This document shows, piece by piece, positions 17,787 to 27,183 of a DNA stretch of 64,000 nt. A program made the translations under genes and the position numbers. Positions within the stretch are counted from its first letter, which is position 1. Each line of letters starts with the position of its first letter. The DNA comes from Nocardia inohanensis NBRC 100128. GTDB taxonomy: Bacteria > Actinomycetota > Actinomycetes > Mycobacteriales > Mycobacteriaceae. Where the stretch lies: contig NZ_BDBK01000002.1 of NCBI RefSeq assembly GCF_001612945.1, forward strand, positions 992,001 to 1,056,000. The letters are read 5' to 3'. The notes beneath the pieces were generated by a model that searched no databases, had not been told where the DNA came from, and was given only the letters and a program-made list of their open reading frames with translations.

Positions 17787-18188
17787 ATGTCCGCCGAACA
17801 TCCCGCCCGCCGAGCCGGTTTCGCCTCGCAGGCCGCCGTCCGCGCCCATCGTAAGGCCGACTGGCTGGCGCTCTTCGCCCCGGATGCGCGGGTCGAGGAT
17901 CCCATCGGCAAGTCCCCGTACGACCCGGCGGGCGAGGGTCATTCGGGCCTCGAAGCCATTGCGGCGTTCTGGGACAGGGCCATCGCGCCCAGCGCCATCG
18001 AATTCCGCTGGGCCGATTCGTACGCCTGCGGCGCCGAGGTGGCATTCGTCGGCACCATTGTCAGCGCCCAGCCCGGCCGCGTCGTCGAAGTGGATCTGGT
18101 GGCCACCTATCGCGTGAACGAGCAGGGCCGGGTGACCGCATTGCGCGCATTCTGGGAACTGGAACGCGCCCGGGTGTCCGCCTCGTAA
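17787..18188 (+). CDS. SnoaL-like / NTF2-fold protein
   Basis: A 133-residue protein of the ketosteroid-isomerase-like fold. WLALFAPDARVEDPIGKSP and GLEAIAAFWDRAIAP are the usual first helix and strand of this superfamily, and RVVEVDLVATYRVNEQGRVTALRAFWE the C-terminal sheet. Such proteins are isomerases, cyclases, dehydratases or binding proteins of small hydrophobic molecules. The conserved polar residue is Asp in VEDPIG. ATG 17787 is preferred over TTG 17781; no strong ribosome-binding site. It converges on the TetR gene and might act with the monooxygenase operon, but this is only proximity. Confidence 0.75.
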   Translation: MSAEHPARRAGFASQAAVRAHRKADWLALFAPDARVEDPIGKSPYDPAGEGHSGLEAIAAFWDRAIAPSAIEFRWADSYACGAEVAFVGTIVSAQPGRVVEVDLVATYRVNEQGRVTALRAFWELERARVSAS

Positions 18189-18211
18189 GGGTTCGAAACT
18201 ACCCACTCCGC

Positions 18212-18248
18212 ATCCCCTTTCAGCATTCCGGAGAATGTGAAAGGGGAT
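18212..18248. terminator. bidirectional terminator between SnoaL-like and TetR genes
   Basis: ATCCCCTTTCA (18212-18222) pairs with TGAAAGGGGAT (18238-18248), and CATTC-CGGA-GAATG continues the stem inside. CTTTTAGTTTTA follows on the plus strand. Confidence 0.88.
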
Positions 18249-18257
18249 CTTTTAGTT

Positions 18258-18896
18258 TTACTCGGCGCCCGGGGTTTGCAGGGCCGGGAACCAGATGTCG
18301 GTGAGCACCGTGGCCGCCTCCTCGGCGGACACGTCGATGGTGCCCTGCATGGCCCAGCGGGTGAAGAACCGCTCCAACTGGGCCACCAGCAGTTCGATCC
18401 GCAACCGCGCCTCCTGCTGCCGCCCCGCGGGCCAGCGCGACAGATACGAGGTCATCACATTCGGCAGCGAGGTGATGCCCTCCCGCGCCACCTCCCGGAA
18501 CTCCGGTTCCAGCGTCGTCGCCTCGTCCCATGCGGGCAGCAGGTCCTTGTACTCCTGGAACCAGTCGATGGCCCGCCGCATCCAGGCCGCGAACTCCTCC
18601 CGCGAACCGGTGTCGAGCACATGGTCGAGGTCCTCGTAGAAGTGCTGGACGCTGGGCAGCGTCCCCTCGGCGGCGATGGCGCGCAATACATCCGGCTTCC
18701 CGGTGAAGTGCAGGTAGAAGGTGGCGCGGCTGCATCCGACGGCCGCGGCGATGTCGTCCACCCGGACCGGTGCGTAGCCCTGGATGGTGAACAGCCCCTT
18801 GGCCGCTTCGATGAGCCGGCTGCGGGTGAGCCGTTTCTGTTCATCGCGCAGCGACGTGCGGCGGGCGGTGGGATCGACGTCTGATATCCGGGTCAC
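18258..18896 (-). CDS. TetR family regulator of the monooxygenase operon
   Basis: About 212 residues. The HTH is RSRLIEAAKGLFTIQGYAP, then VRVDDIAAAVGCSRATFYLHF, near residues 25-70; the remainder is a ligand-binding helical domain. The open frame begins at GTG 18926, but that codon lies inside the operator palindrome. TATCAT (18909-18904) precedes GTG 18896 by 7 nt, so a leaderless start there is preferred. It is divergent from the FMO-esterase-ligase-amidohydrolase-SDR operon, the arrangement usual for a local repressor released by a pathway substrate. The ligand is unknown. Confidence 0.85.
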   Translation of the reverse strand: MTRISDVDPTARRTSLRDEQKRLTRSRLIEAAKGLFTIQGYAPVRVDDIAAAVGCSRATFYLHFTGKPDVLRAIAAEGTLPSVQHFYEDLDHVLDTGSREEFAAWMRRAIDWFQEYKDLLPAWDEATTLEPEFREVAREGITSLPNVMTSYLSRWPAGRQQEARLRIELLVAQLERFFTRWAMQGTIDVSAEEAATVLTDIWFPALQTPGAE

Positions 18897-18919
18897 GCCA
18901 CTGATGATAGACGCACGTT

Positions 18920-18948
18920 CACTCACTAGACACGCTGTCTAGCGAGTG
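18920..18948. promoter_or_regulatory. TetR operator between divergent units
   Basis: CACTCACTAGAC (18920-18931) and GTCTAGCGAGTG (18937-18948) form a 12-bp inverted repeat with one mismatch and a 5-bp centre. The position covers the -35 area of the TetR gene and lies 40 bp before the monooxygenase start, typical for a TetR dimer site controlling both directions. Confidence 0.82.
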
Positions 18949-18987
18949 CTAGCGTGTGTGCCACGTCACGTCCCGCAGGAGAGTCAA

Positions 18988-20355
18988 TTGGATACACGTG
19001 AGTTGCCCCGGGTCGCCGTCATCGGCGCTGGTCCGTCGGGCATCACCGCCGCGAAAAGACTGGCCGAATACGGCATTCCGTTCGTCTGTTACGAAGCCTC
19101 GGACGAGGTGGGCGGCAATTGGTACTACAAGAACCCGAACGGTATGTCGGCCTGCTATCAGAGCCTGCACATCGACACCTCCAAGTACCGCTTGCAGTTC
19201 GAGGACTTCCCGGCCCCCGCGGAGTGGCCGGACTTCCCGCACCACTCGCAGCTGCATCAGTACTTCAAGGATTACGTCGATCATTTCGGCTTCCGGGACC
19301 GAATCCGGTTCAACACCAAGGTGATCGGCGCCGAGCGGGATGCCGACGGCAACTGGGCGGTCACCACCGACCAGGGCGATACCGAGATCTTCGACGCGCT
19401 GATCGTGGCCAACGGCCATCACTGGGACCCCCGCACCCCCGACTATCCGGGTGAATTCGACGGCGTCCTGCTGCACTCGCATGCCTACAACGACCCGTTC
19501 GACCCGATCGATATGCGCGGCAAGCGCATCGTCGTGGTGGGCATGGGCAATTCGGGCTTGGACGTCGCCTCGGAGCTGTCGCAGAAGTTCATCGCCGAGA
19601 AGCTGTGGGTCTCGGCTCGCCGCGGCGTCTGGGTGCTGCCCAAGTACGTGAACGGCAAAGTCGGTGACACGCAGGTGGTTCCGGCCTGGATGCCGCCGAA
19701 GGTGGCGCTCAAGCTCAAGCAGCGCTTCGTGGTCAAGAACCGCGGCCGCATGGAGGATTACGGCCTGCCCAAGCCGGATCATCTGCCGTTCGAGGCGCAT
19801 CCGTCGGCGAGCGAGGAGTTCCTGCACCGGGTCGGCTGCGGCGATATCGATTTCAAGCCCGCCATCACCCGATTCGAGGGCCGCACCGTGCATTTCGCGG
19901 ACGGCAGCACCGAAGAGGTCGATGTGGTGGTGTGCGCCACCGGGTATCACATCAGCTTCCCGTTCTTCACCGATCCGGCGCTGCGCCCGGACGAGGCGAA
20001 CAAGCTCCCGCTGTGGCGGCAGATGGTCAAGCCGGGCATCGACAATCTCTTCTATCTCGGTCTGGCCCAGCCGATGCCGACGCTGGTGAACTTCGCCGAG
20101 CAGCAGTCCAAGCTGGTCGCCGCCTATCTGACCGGCAACTACCGGCTGCCCTCGGAGACCGAGATGACCGCCGCCGCGAAGCAGGCCGAGGCACTGCGCG
20201 CCGAGCGCTACTACAACTCGCCCCGGCACACCATTCAGATCGACTTCGACGTCTACGTCCGCGAGCTGAAGCAGGAACTGGCGGCCGGCGCCAAGCGCGC
20301 CGCCACCTACGGTCACGAGTTGCCGGTCAAGAGCCGCGCCGCGGTCAAGGTTTAG
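18988..20355 (+). CDS. flavin-containing monooxygenase (FMO/Baeyer-Villiger type)
   Basis: 455 residues. The FAD motif VAVIGAGPSGITAAKRL is near residue 7, the FMO-identifying segment FDGVLLHSHAYN near residue 160, the NADPH motif VVVGMGNSGLDVASEL near residue 185, and ATGYHISFPFF closes the FAD domain. It uses NADPH and oxygen to oxidise a ketone, amine or sulfide; the FxGxxxHSxxY form is closer to FMOs than to canonical BVMOs. The TTG start is set by AGGAG at 18977-18981, six bases upstream. It is the first gene of a five-gene operon under the divergent TetR gene. An ester produced by Baeyer-Villiger oxidation could be the substrate of the next gene product. Confidence 0.85.
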   Translation: MDTRELPRVAVIGAGPSGITAAKRLAEYGIPFVCYEASDEVGGNWYYKNPNGMSACYQSLHIDTSKYRLQFEDFPAPAEWPDFPHHSQLHQYFKDYVDHFGFRDRIRFNTKVIGAERDADGNWAVTTDQGDTEIFDALIVANGHHWDPRTPDYPGEFDGVLLHSHAYNDPFDPIDMRGKRIVVVGMGNSGLDVASELSQKFIAEKLWVSARRGVWVLPKYVNGKVGDTQVVPAWMPPKVALKLKQRFVVKNRGRMEDYGLPKPDHLPFEAHPSASEEFLHRVGCGDIDFKPAITRFEGRTVHFADGSTEEVDVVVCATGYHISFPFFTDPALRPDEANKLPLWRQMVKPGIDNLFYLGLAQPMPTLVNFAEQQSKLVAAYLTGNYRLPSETEMTAAAKQAEALRAERYYNSPRHTIQIDFDVYVRELKQELAAGAKRAATYGHELPVKSRAAVKV

Positions 20356-20369
20356 ACGGGAGCGGGCAG

Positions 20370-21515
20370 ATGAGCAATGTGGCTGGATTCTGCGGCGACG
20401 AATTCGCCGAGCTCCGAACCGTTTTCACCGAACAGGTGGAGTCCGGTGCGGAACTGGGCGCGTCGGTTTGCGTGGTGGTGGACGGCGAACCGGTGGTCGA
20501 TCTGTGGGGTGGCTGGGCCGACCGGGAGCGGACGGTGCGCTGGAAGGCCGACACCCTGGTCAATACCTTCTCGATCACCAAGACCATGACGGCGCTGTGC
20601 GCGCTGCTGCTGGTCGAGCGCGGCGAGCTGGACCTGAATGCCGAGGTGGCCGCGTACTGGCCGGAGTTCGCGGCCAATGGCAAGGCGGATATCGAAGTGC
20701 GGCACCTGCTTTCGCACACTTCGGGGGTGTCCGGGTGGGAAGCGCCGATCGTGCTCGCCGATATCTACGACACCGAGGCCGCCGCCGCCCGGCTGGCGGC
20801 GCAGGCCCCGTGGTGGGAGCCGGGCACCGCGTCGGGCTACCACGCCATGAACTACGGGCATCTGATCGGCGAGCTGATCCGGCGCATCGACGGCCGGCCG
20901 CTGGGCCGGTTCTTCGCCGAGGAGCTGGCCGGGCCGCTCGGTGCCGACTTCCATATCGGCACGCCCGCAAGCGAATTCGATCGGATCGCCGCGCTGATCC
21001 CGCCGGAGCTGCCGGAGTTCGATCAGTCGCTGCTGCCGCAGGACAGCGTCATGTTCAAGACGCTGTTCCAGCCGCTGCTGGACTTCGCCGAGGTCGGCAC
21101 CCCCGAATGGCAGGCCGCCGAGCTGGGCGGCATGGGCGGGCACGGCAATGCCCGTTCCATCGCCCGCGTGCAGTCGCTGATCAGCAATGGCGGCACGCTC
21201 GGCGGCCGGGAGTTGCTGTCGCCCAAGACCATCGACCGAATTTTCGAGCAGCAGATCGACGGCGTGGATCTGGCGATCATGCTGCCGCTGCGCTTCGGCA
21301 TCGGTTACGGTCTGCCCCAGCAACAGACCGCTCCGCACGTTCCGGACGGCCGGGTGTGCTGGTGGGCCGGACTGGGCGGCGCCTTCGTGGTCAACGACCT
21401 GGACCACCGGGTCACCTTCGCCTACGCCATGAACCGCATGGCCCCCGGCCTGATCGGTTCCGAACGCGCCGACGCCTACCTGAAGGCGACGTTCGCGGCG
21501 GTCCACGGCAACTGA
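20370..21515 (+). CDS. beta-lactamase-fold serine esterase (EstB/class C-like)
   Basis: A 381-residue serine hydrolase. S68-I-T-K71 is the SxxK catalytic motif, YHAMNYGHLIGELI gives the YxN tyrosine motif, and WAGLGGAF is the third (HxG/KTG-like) motif. No signal peptide, so cytoplasmic, which favours esterase over beta-lactamase activity. It begins 14 nt after the monooxygenase and ends 22 nt before the ligase. In this operon it would cleave the ester or lactone made by the monooxygenase, though that role is inferred. Confidence 0.82.
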   Translation: MSNVAGFCGDEFAELRTVFTEQVESGAELGASVCVVVDGEPVVDLWGGWADRERTVRWKADTLVNTFSITKTMTALCALLLVERGELDLNAEVAAYWPEFAANGKADIEVRHLLSHTSGVSGWEAPIVLADIYDTEAAAARLAAQAPWWEPGTASGYHAMNYGHLIGELIRRIDGRPLGRFFAEELAGPLGADFHIGTPASEFDRIAALIPPELPEFDQSLLPQDSVMFKTLFQPLLDFAEVGTPEWQAAELGGMGGHGNARSIARVQSLISNGGTLGGRELLSPKTIDRIFEQQIDGVDLAIMLPLRFGIGYGLPQQQTAPHVPDGRVCWWAGLGGAFVVNDLDHRVTFAYAMNRMAPGLIGSERADAYLKATFAAVHGN

Positions 21516-21537
21516 ACGAGATTCGAGGACTTGACTC

Positions 21538-23199
21538 ATGACCAATGCCGTTGACCTCCAGGCACTCGCGGCCCAAGTCGCCGGGAAGCTGACCGGGCCC
21601 GACGGGCCGTTCGAGATGACCGTCGAACAGGTGCTGGGCGCACCGCAGCCGGTGTTCCGCAAGCGCGCCGGTTCACTGCTGGAACTGCTGGAAGCCTCAC
21701 GGGCGCTGGGTGATCGCGACTATCTGGTGTCCGAGCGCACCCGCTACACCTTCGCCGAGCACTACGCCGCCGCCGGCGCGCTGGCCGCCGCATTGGCGCA
21801 GCGGTACGGGGTCGGCAAGGGCGACCGGGTCGGCATCCTGGCCGCCAACAACCCCGAATGGGTGCTGACCTTCTGGGCGGCGCAGCGCCTGGGTGCCATC
21901 CCGGTCGGGTACAACGCCTGGTGGGCCCCGCGCGAAATCGCCTACGGCCTGGAGCATTCCGCGCCGAAGGTGGTGATCGCCGACGCCAAGCGCGCCGCCG
22001 CCGCGACCGCGACCGGCACCGATATCCCGGTGCTCACCATGGAGACCGACCTGCCCGCGCTGATCGCGGAATTCGCGGGTCAAACCCCGGCCGCCGAAGT
22101 GTCCGAGGACGATCCCGCGGTCATCCTCTATACCTCCGGCACCACCGGGCGGCCCAAGGGCGTGGTGCACACCCAGCGCAATATGGTGGCCGTCGCCGAC
22201 TACCACCGCTTCATGGATGCCCTCGCCGCCGGATTCCGCGGTCTGGCCTGGGACGGCTCCCCGGCCGGCCGCCGCTATCTGGCCACCATGCCGCTGTTCC
22301 ACATCGCGAGCCTGCACAACCTGTCGATCCCGCGCCTGACCACCGGCGACGCCGTGGTCTTCCCGACCTCCGGCGCCTTCGACGCCGAATCGCTGCTGCG
22401 ACTGGTGGAGACCGAGCGGGTCACCAACTGGGCGGCGGTGCCGACGCTGGCCAATCGCATTCTGGGCGTGGACATCTCGAAGTTCGATCTGTCCTCGCTG
22501 ACCGCGTTCTCGCTGAACTCCGCCCCGGCCTCCCCGGCGCTGGTGCAGCGGCTGCGCGAGCACTTCCCGGTCGCCCTCCAGGGCCTCACCACCAGTTACG
22601 GCTGCACCGAATCCGGTACCGCGGCGACCGTCGCGACCCCGCCGGAGCTGGCCGCCGACAACGAGACGGTGGGCCGCGCGGTGGTCGGCGTCGCGCTCGA
22701 GATCCGCGATCCCGAGGGCCGGACCGCGCCGGACGGCGAAGAGGGCGAGATCTGCATCCGCAGCCCGTACGTCATGCTCGGCTACTGGAACGACGAGGCC
22801 GCCACCAAGGCGTCCATCGACGAGAACCGCTGGCTGCGCACCGGCGACTACGGCACCCTGCGCGAAGGCAAGCTCTACATCTCCGGCCGCCGTTCGGACC
22901 TGGTGCTGCGCGGCGGCGAGAACGTCTATCCGCAGGAGATCGAGAACGCCCTGGACGAGCATCCGCAGGTGCTGGAATCGGCCGTGATCGGCATCCCGCA
23001 CGAGGATCTCGGGCAGGAGGTGGCCGCCATCGTGGTGGTCGCCGATCCGGAGGCGATCACCGAGGACGAGCTGCGCGCTCACGTCGCCGACCGGCTGGCC
23101 TACTTCAAGGTGCCGGCGCGCTGGCTCATCACCGCTGATTCCCTGCCGCGCAACGCCACCGGCAAGGTACTGCGGCGCGAACTGACATTGGGGGAGTGA
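21538..23199 (+). CDS. acyl-CoA synthetase (FadD/AMP-binding family)
   Basis: A 553-residue ANL-superfamily ligase. The P-loop is [11 protein letters not shown] near residue 199, the A5 motif [10 protein letters not shown]7 [11 protein letters not shown]8 [20 protein letters not shown], and the C-terminal catalytic Lys lies in [13 protein letters not shown]. It activates a carboxylic acid through an acyl-adenylate to a CoA thioester. The chain length cannot be told. ATG with AGGACTTG upstream; 6 nt before the amidohydrolase gene. In context it would activate the acid released by the esterase or deacylase for beta-oxidation. Confidence 0.87.
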   Translation: MTNAVDLQALAAQVAGKLTGPDGPFEMTVEQVLGAPQPVFRKRAGSLLELLEASRALGDRDYLVSERTRYTFAEHYAAAGALAAALAQRYGVGKGDRVGILAANNPEWVLTFWAAQRLGAIPVGYNAWWAPREIAYGLEHSAPKVVIADAKRAAAATATGTDIPVLTMETDLPALIAEFAGQTPAAEVSEDDPAVILYTSGTTGRPKGVVHTQRNMVAVADYHRFMDALAAGFRGLAWDGSPAGRRYLATMPLFHIASLHNLSIPRLTTGDAVVFPTSGAFDAESLLRLVETERVTNWAAVPTLANRILGVDISKFDLSSLTAFSLNSAPASPALVQRLREHFPVALQGLTTSYGCTESGTAATVATPPELAADNETVGRAVVGVALEIRDPEGRTAPDGEEGEICIRSPYVMLGYWNDEAATKASIDENRWLRTGDYGTLREGKLYISGRRSDLVLRGGENVYPQEIENALDEHPQVLESAVIGIPHEDLGQEVAAIVVVADPEAITEDELRAHVADRLAYFKVPARWLITADSLPRNATGKVLRRELTLGE

Positions 23200-23205
23200 A
23201 TCGCC

Positions 23206-24951
23206 ATGTACGACACCATTATCAAGAACGGGCGCTGGTTCGACGGGACCGGTGCGCCCTCGGCCATCCGTAATCTCGGCATCAAGGACGGCCGGGTGGC
23301 GGCGGTGAGCGCCGAACCCCTGGACGAGACCGGTTGCGGGCGGGTCATCGACGCCGCCGATCGCTGGGTGCTGCCCGGCATGGTCGATATCCACACCCAC
23401 TACGACGTGGAGGTGCTGCTCGACCCGACGCTGTCGGAATCGTTGCGGCACGGCGTCACCACCATCCTGCTCGGTTCCTGTTCGCTCTCCACCGTGCACG
23501 TCGGCGGGACCGCTGCCGGGGATCTTTTCGGGCGGGTGGAGGCCATCCCGCGGACGCACGTGGTCGAGGCGGTGGACCGGCTCAAGACCTGGAACAGCGC
23601 GCACAGCTATGTGACGGCGCTGGAGTCCCTGCCGCTGGGCGCGAATCTCGCCGCGTTCATCGGGCATTCGGATATCCGGGTCGCGCAGATGGGCCTGGAG
23701 CGGGCCACTCGGCCCGAGACCGAGCCGACCGAGGCCGAAGTGCGCGGCATGGAGCAGAAACTCACGGAGGCCCTGGACGCGGGTTTCGTCGGAATGTCCT
23801 CGCAGCAGCTGCTTTTCGACAAGCTGGACGGCGACACCTGCCGTTCGCGCACGCTGCCGTCCACCTACGCCACCACCAAGGAGCGCCGCCGGCTGAATCG
23901 CATTCTGCGAGATCGCAAGCGCGCCTTGCAGGGTGGTCCCGATGTCGCCCGGCCGCAGAGCCTGGTCGCCATGGCGGCCAGCACCCTGGGCTGGTTCCGG
24001 CCGCGGCTGAAGGTCAGCCTGCTCTCGGCCGCCGATATCAAGGCGATTCCCGGTGTGGCGTATATGTTCCCGCTGATTGCCAAGGTGCTGAACGGCCTCG
24101 GCGGCGACTTCCGCTGGCAGCATCTGCCGGTGCCGTTCGAGGTCTACTCGGACGGTATCGATCTGCCGGTGTTCGAGGAATTCGGTTCCGGCGCAGCGGC
24201 ATTGCACCTGTCCAACCAATTGGAGAAGCGGCAGGCGCTGTTCGCCGATCAGGAGTACCGGCGCTGGTTCCGCAAGGATTACGAGAAGAAGTACGGGCCG
24301 CGGGTGTGGCATCGCGACTTCTTCGATGCCGAGATCACCGAATGCCCGGACAATGCCGTGATCGGCAAGACCTTCGGACAGGTGGGCGTGGAGCGCGGGG
24401 GACTGCATCCGGTGGATGCCTTCCTGGATCTGCTGGTCGAGCACGGCTCCAAGGTCCGCTGGCGCACCACCATCTCCAATCACCGGCCCGCGGTGCTGGA
24501 CAAGCTGGCGGTGGATCCCGGTGTGCAACTGGGCTTCTCGGATGCCGGAGCGCATCTGCGCAATATGGCCTTCTACAACTTCGGGCTGCGGTTCCTGAAG
24601 CGGGTGCATCGCGCCCAGGAGGCCGGGCGGCCGTTCATGACGGTGGAGCACGCCATCCATCGCGTCACCGGTGAGCTGGCCGACTGGTACGACCTGGACG
24701 CCGGGCATCTGCGGGTCGGTGACCGCGCGGACGTCCTGATCGTGGATCCGGCCCGCCTGGACGACAGCCTCGAGGAGTATGCCGAGAACCCGGTCCCCGA
24801 ATACAACGGCTTGTCGCGCATGGTGAATCGCAATGACGCCACCGTCACCGCGGTCCTGGTGAACGGCCGCTACGTCTTCGGTGAAGGCGAGCGCGCCGAC
24901 ATCCTCGGCACCGAACGGACCGGCGAGTTCCTGCGCGCCGGCCGGCACTGA
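23206..24951 (+). CDS. N-acyl-D-amino-acid deacylase-type amidohydrolase
   Basis: A 581-residue metal-dependent amidohydrolase. The metal motif DIHTHYD is near residue 63, after VLPGMV, and the catalytic Asp lies in LGFSDAGAHLRNMA near residue 445. The C-terminal composite beta-sandwich holds GHLRVGDRADVLIVDPARL and NGRYVFGEGERA. The relatives are D-aminoacylases and the Rv2913c-like mycobacterial proteins. It is longer than the Alcaligenes D-aminoacylases (about 480). GGGGGAG precedes ATG 23206. Its presence suggests the pathway also handles an N-acyl (amide) compound. The actual substrate is unknown. Confidence 0.8.
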   Translation: MYDTIIKNGRWFDGTGAPSAIRNLGIKDGRVAAVSAEPLDETGCGRVIDAADRWVLPGMVDIHTHYDVEVLLDPTLSESLRHGVTTILLGSCSLSTVHVGGTAAGDLFGRVEAIPRTHVVEAVDRLKTWNSAHSYVTALESLPLGANLAAFIGHSDIRVAQMGLERATRPETEPTEAEVRGMEQKLTEALDAGFVGMSSQQLLFDKLDGDTCRSRTLPSTYATTKERRRLNRILRDRKRALQGGPDVARPQSLVAMAASTLGWFRPRLKVSLLSAADIKAIPGVAYMFPLIAKVLNGLGGDFRWQHLPVPFEVYSDGIDLPVFEEFGSGAAALHLSNQLEKRQALFADQEYRRWFRKDYEKKYGPRVWHRDFFDAEITECPDNAVIGKTFGQVGVERGGLHPVDAFLDLLVEHGSKVRWRTTISNHRPAVLDKLAVDPGVQLGFSDAGAHLRNMAFYNFGLRFLKRVHRAQEAGRPFMTVEHAIHRVTGELADWYDLDAGHLRVGDRADVLIVDPARLDDSLEEYAENPVPEYNGLSRMVNRNDATVTAVLVNGRYVFGEGERADILGTERTGEFLRAGRH

Positions 24952-24967
24952 ACTCGGAGAGAACCTC

Positions 24968-25747
24968 ATGACTGCACGTAGATTCGATGGCCGCACCGCG
25001 GTCGTCACCGGTGCGGCCTCCGGCATCGGCGCGGCCATCACGGCCGCGCTGATCGCCGAGGGCGCGAACGTGGTCGGACTCGATATCGACGAGCCCGGTC
25101 TCCGGAAGAAGGCCGCGGAACTGGGCGAAGCCTTCGTGCCCGTGGTCGCCGATGTCACCGCCGAGGATCAGATCGAAGCCGGAATCGGCGCGGCGGCGGC
25201 GCGTTTCGGCCGCCTGGATGCGGCGTTCAATGTGGCGGGCGGCTCCCGGATCGGCGCGATCACCGATCTCGCCGTGGAGGATTGGGATTTCACCGTCGAT
25301 CTGGTCCAGAAGAGCGTCTTCCTCTGCACCAAGCACGAGGCCCGGCTGATGCGCGACAGCGGCGGCGGGGCCATCGTGAACATCTCGTCGCTGGACGGCC
25401 GCATCCCCATGCCCGGCGGCAGCGCGTACGCCACCGGCAAGGCGGGCGTGGTGATGTTCTCCAAGAACGCCGCCCTGGAATTGGCCCCGCACCGGATTCG
25501 CGTCAATGCGGTGCTGCCCGGCCTCGTCGACACGCCCTTGGTGGCGGCGATCATGGGCTACGATCCGGCCAAACAGATGTTCCTCGATCGGATCCCGCTC
25601 GGTGCGGCCGCGACCCCGGAGCAGGTGGCCGCGCCCTGTCTCTTCCTGGCCAGCGACGACGCCTCCTACATCACCGGGACCGAACTGGTGGTGGACGGCG
25701 GCTGGGAGGTCAGCAACTTCCCGAACTTGGCCGAGCTGGCCAGCTGA
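24968..25747 (+). CDS. short-chain dehydrogenase/reductase
   Basis: A 259-residue classical SDR. The cofactor loop is TGAASGIGAAI near residue 14, with LDID after strand 2 favouring NAD(H); NVAGG is the N-A-G motif; the catalytic Ser is in NISSLDG and the YxxxK in SAYATGKAG. The C-terminal ASYITGTELVVDGGW is the family end. It interconverts an alcohol and a ketone, and in this operon it may make the ketone oxidised by the FMO. Last gene of the operon, 16 nt after the deacylase. Confidence 0.87.
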   Translation: MTARRFDGRTAVVTGAASGIGAAITAALIAEGANVVGLDIDEPGLRKKAAELGEAFVPVVADVTAEDQIEAGIGAAAARFGRLDAAFNVAGGSRIGAITDLAVEDWDFTVDLVQKSVFLCTKHEARLMRDSGGGAIVNISSLDGRIPMPGGSAYATGKAGVVMFSKNAALELAPHRIRVNAVLPGLVDTPLVAAIMGYDPAKQMFLDRIPLGAAATPEQVAAPCLFLASDDASYITGTELVVDGGWEVSNFPNLAELAS

Positions 25748-25792
25748 TCCGCGTCGGGCGCTACCTCGGAGTTCTCCGATTCGGGGCGGAAA

Positions 25793-25818
25793 CGGGGATG
25801 GGGTTTGTACAATCCCCG
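25793..25818 (+). promoter_or_regulatory. hairpin with embedded -10-like box before the lipoprotein gene
   Basis: CGGGGAT (25793-25799) and ATCCCCG (25812-25818) are inverted repeats. TACAAT (25808-25813) within the right half is a good TANNNT -10, with GGAAAC (25788-25793) upstream. It could be the lipoprotein promoter, a regulator site or a weak terminator of the SDR operon. Confidence 0.4.
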
Positions 25819-25865
25819 CTGAAGTGAAATGTGGACACTTCAGAATCTGATTCGAGGTAGTGACG

Positions 25866-26249
25866 ATGTCTGTTTCCCGGGGTATGTTCGCCGCGCGTGC
25901 CGTGACGGCCGTGATCGGCGGGGTGCTGCTGCTCGGTACGGTGGCGGCCTGCGGCGGTGAGAAGGCGTCCGGCGGATCGGAGGCCACGCCCACGACCACC
26001 ACCGCGGTCGTCGCCCCCGCGGCGCCCACGGCCACCTCGGTCGCGCCCGCGCCGACCACCGAGGCTCCGGCCCCCGCGCCCGCCGCCACCGAACCGGCCG
26101 CGCCCGCCGCTCCCGCCGCGCCCGAACCCGTGGTGACCCAGCCGGCCGCCGCACCCAAGCCCGCCCCGCAGACCCAGCAGGCGCCGCAGACCCAGCAGGC
26201 CCCGCCCACCCTCGACGTCCCCGGTTTCGAACCGCGCGCCGGATACTGA
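25866..26249 (+). CDS. low-complexity Pro/Ala/Thr-rich lipoprotein
   Basis: 127 residues. A signal peptide ends in the lipobox GTVAAC, giving an acylated Cys near residue 29, followed by about 95 residues of Ala, Pro and Thr with two copies of QTQQAP. It should be tethered to the outer face of the membrane, and the repetitive part would span or stick into the cell wall. ATG 25866 is favoured over GTG 25860 because GAGG lies 8 nt before it. No enzyme domain is present. It lies 19 nt before an SGNH hydrolase gene and probably shares its transcript. Confidence 0.75.
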   Translation: MSVSRGMFAARAVTAVIGGVLLLGTVAACGGEKASGGSEATPTTTTAVVAPAAPTATSVAPAPTTEAPAPAPAATEPAAPAAPAAPEPVVTQPAAAPKPAPQTQQAPQTQQAPPTLDVPGFEPRAGY

Positions 26250-26268
26250 GAGGGACAAGGGAATTCAG

Positions 26269-27180
26269 GTGTTCGGCAAGAGTGGACGCTGGCTGTGCGC
26301 CGCCGCGGTGGCGGTCACGGCCTCGGTGACGGGGGCCGCGAACGTGGGGGCGGGTCCGGCCCCCGAGGGGAAAGAACTTGTAGTACTGGGTGATTCGTTC
26401 ACCGCCAACGCCTGGGACTTCATGGACGAGGGCAATACCTGCCTGCGCCGCGGCAAGAACGCCTTCCCCGCGCAGCTGGGCAAGCTGATGGGCGTCTTCG
26501 GCACCGATCAGATGGTCGATGTGTCCTGTCCGGGCGCTTCGATCGACAGCGGACCCGGCTGGAGCATGGCTCAGGAGGCCAAAAAGGCCGATGAGGCAGG
26601 CGGTTTCGGGCCGCGGACCAAATTGGTGACCCTGCAATTCGGCCTGAACGATCGCTGGGGCGACTCCGACCAGACGCTCTGGAAGTCCCTGCAAACCTGC
26701 GTCTTCAACCTGGCGGAGGGCTGCGGTCCGGAGTCGGTCGCGCAAGGCCGGATGACCGACTACAACGGCGTCTCCGCGGCCCTGCTGGCGTCCCGGATGC
26801 GCAATACGGTCGCCTACATCCGCTATTACGCACCCAATGCCCGCATCGTCCTGGTCGGCTACCAGGAACTCTTCCCCGTGGGCACCGAGACCATCTGCCT
26901 CAACTTCTTCGGCGTCGCACCGTTCATCCAGCCGCGGGGCCGGGCCGTGGTCGAGTACTTCGAACGCATCGACCAGGCTCAGCAGGATGCCGCCCGCACG
27001 CTGGGCATCGACTTCCTCGACGCCCGGACACTGACCGCCGGCCACGGTCTGTGCAGCGCGCAGCCCTGGGTGAACGGCGTCTTCGATCCCCGCACCGATC
27101 TCGACGGGCTGTTCTTCCACCCGTCGAGTCAGGGTGATGCGGTGGTCGCGAACGCGATCTACCAGAAGTACGGGAAGTAG
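26269..27180 (+). CDS. secreted SGNH/GDSL hydrolase
   Basis: 303 residues with an N-terminal signal peptide (cleavage near VGAGPAPEG). Block I GDSFTANAW puts the nucleophile at Ser43, block II is CPGASI (Gly), block III FGLND (Asn), and block V is LFFHPSSQGD near the C-terminus (His). Cysteines in NTCLRR, DVSCPG, QTCVF and EGCG probably form disulfides. The family hydrolyses lipids or cell-wall esters outside the cell. GTG start after AGGGACAAGGGAATTCAG. It converges closely (3 nt) on the carboxylase gene. Confidence 0.85.
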   Translation: MFGKSGRWLCAAAVAVTASVTGAANVGAGPAPEGKELVVLGDSFTANAWDFMDEGNTCLRRGKNAFPAQLGKLMGVFGTDQMVDVSCPGASIDSGPGWSMAQEAKKADEAGGFGPRTKLVTLQFGLNDRWGDSDQTLWKSLQTCVFNLAEGCGPESVAQGRMTDYNGVSAALLASRMRNTVAYIRYYAPNARIVLVGYQELFPVGTETICLNFFGVAPFIQPRGRAVVEYFERIDQAQQDAARTLGIDFLDARTLTAGHGLCSAQPWVNGVFDPRTDLDGLFFHPSSQGDAVVANAIYQKYGK

Positions 27181-27183
27181 CCC

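Noticed and set aside
18926..18946. GTG starts at 18926 (TetR) and 18946 (monooxygenase)
   Set aside because: Both lie in or beside the operator palindrome. A -10 box supports 18896 for TetR, and AGGAG supports TTG 18988 for the monooxygenase.
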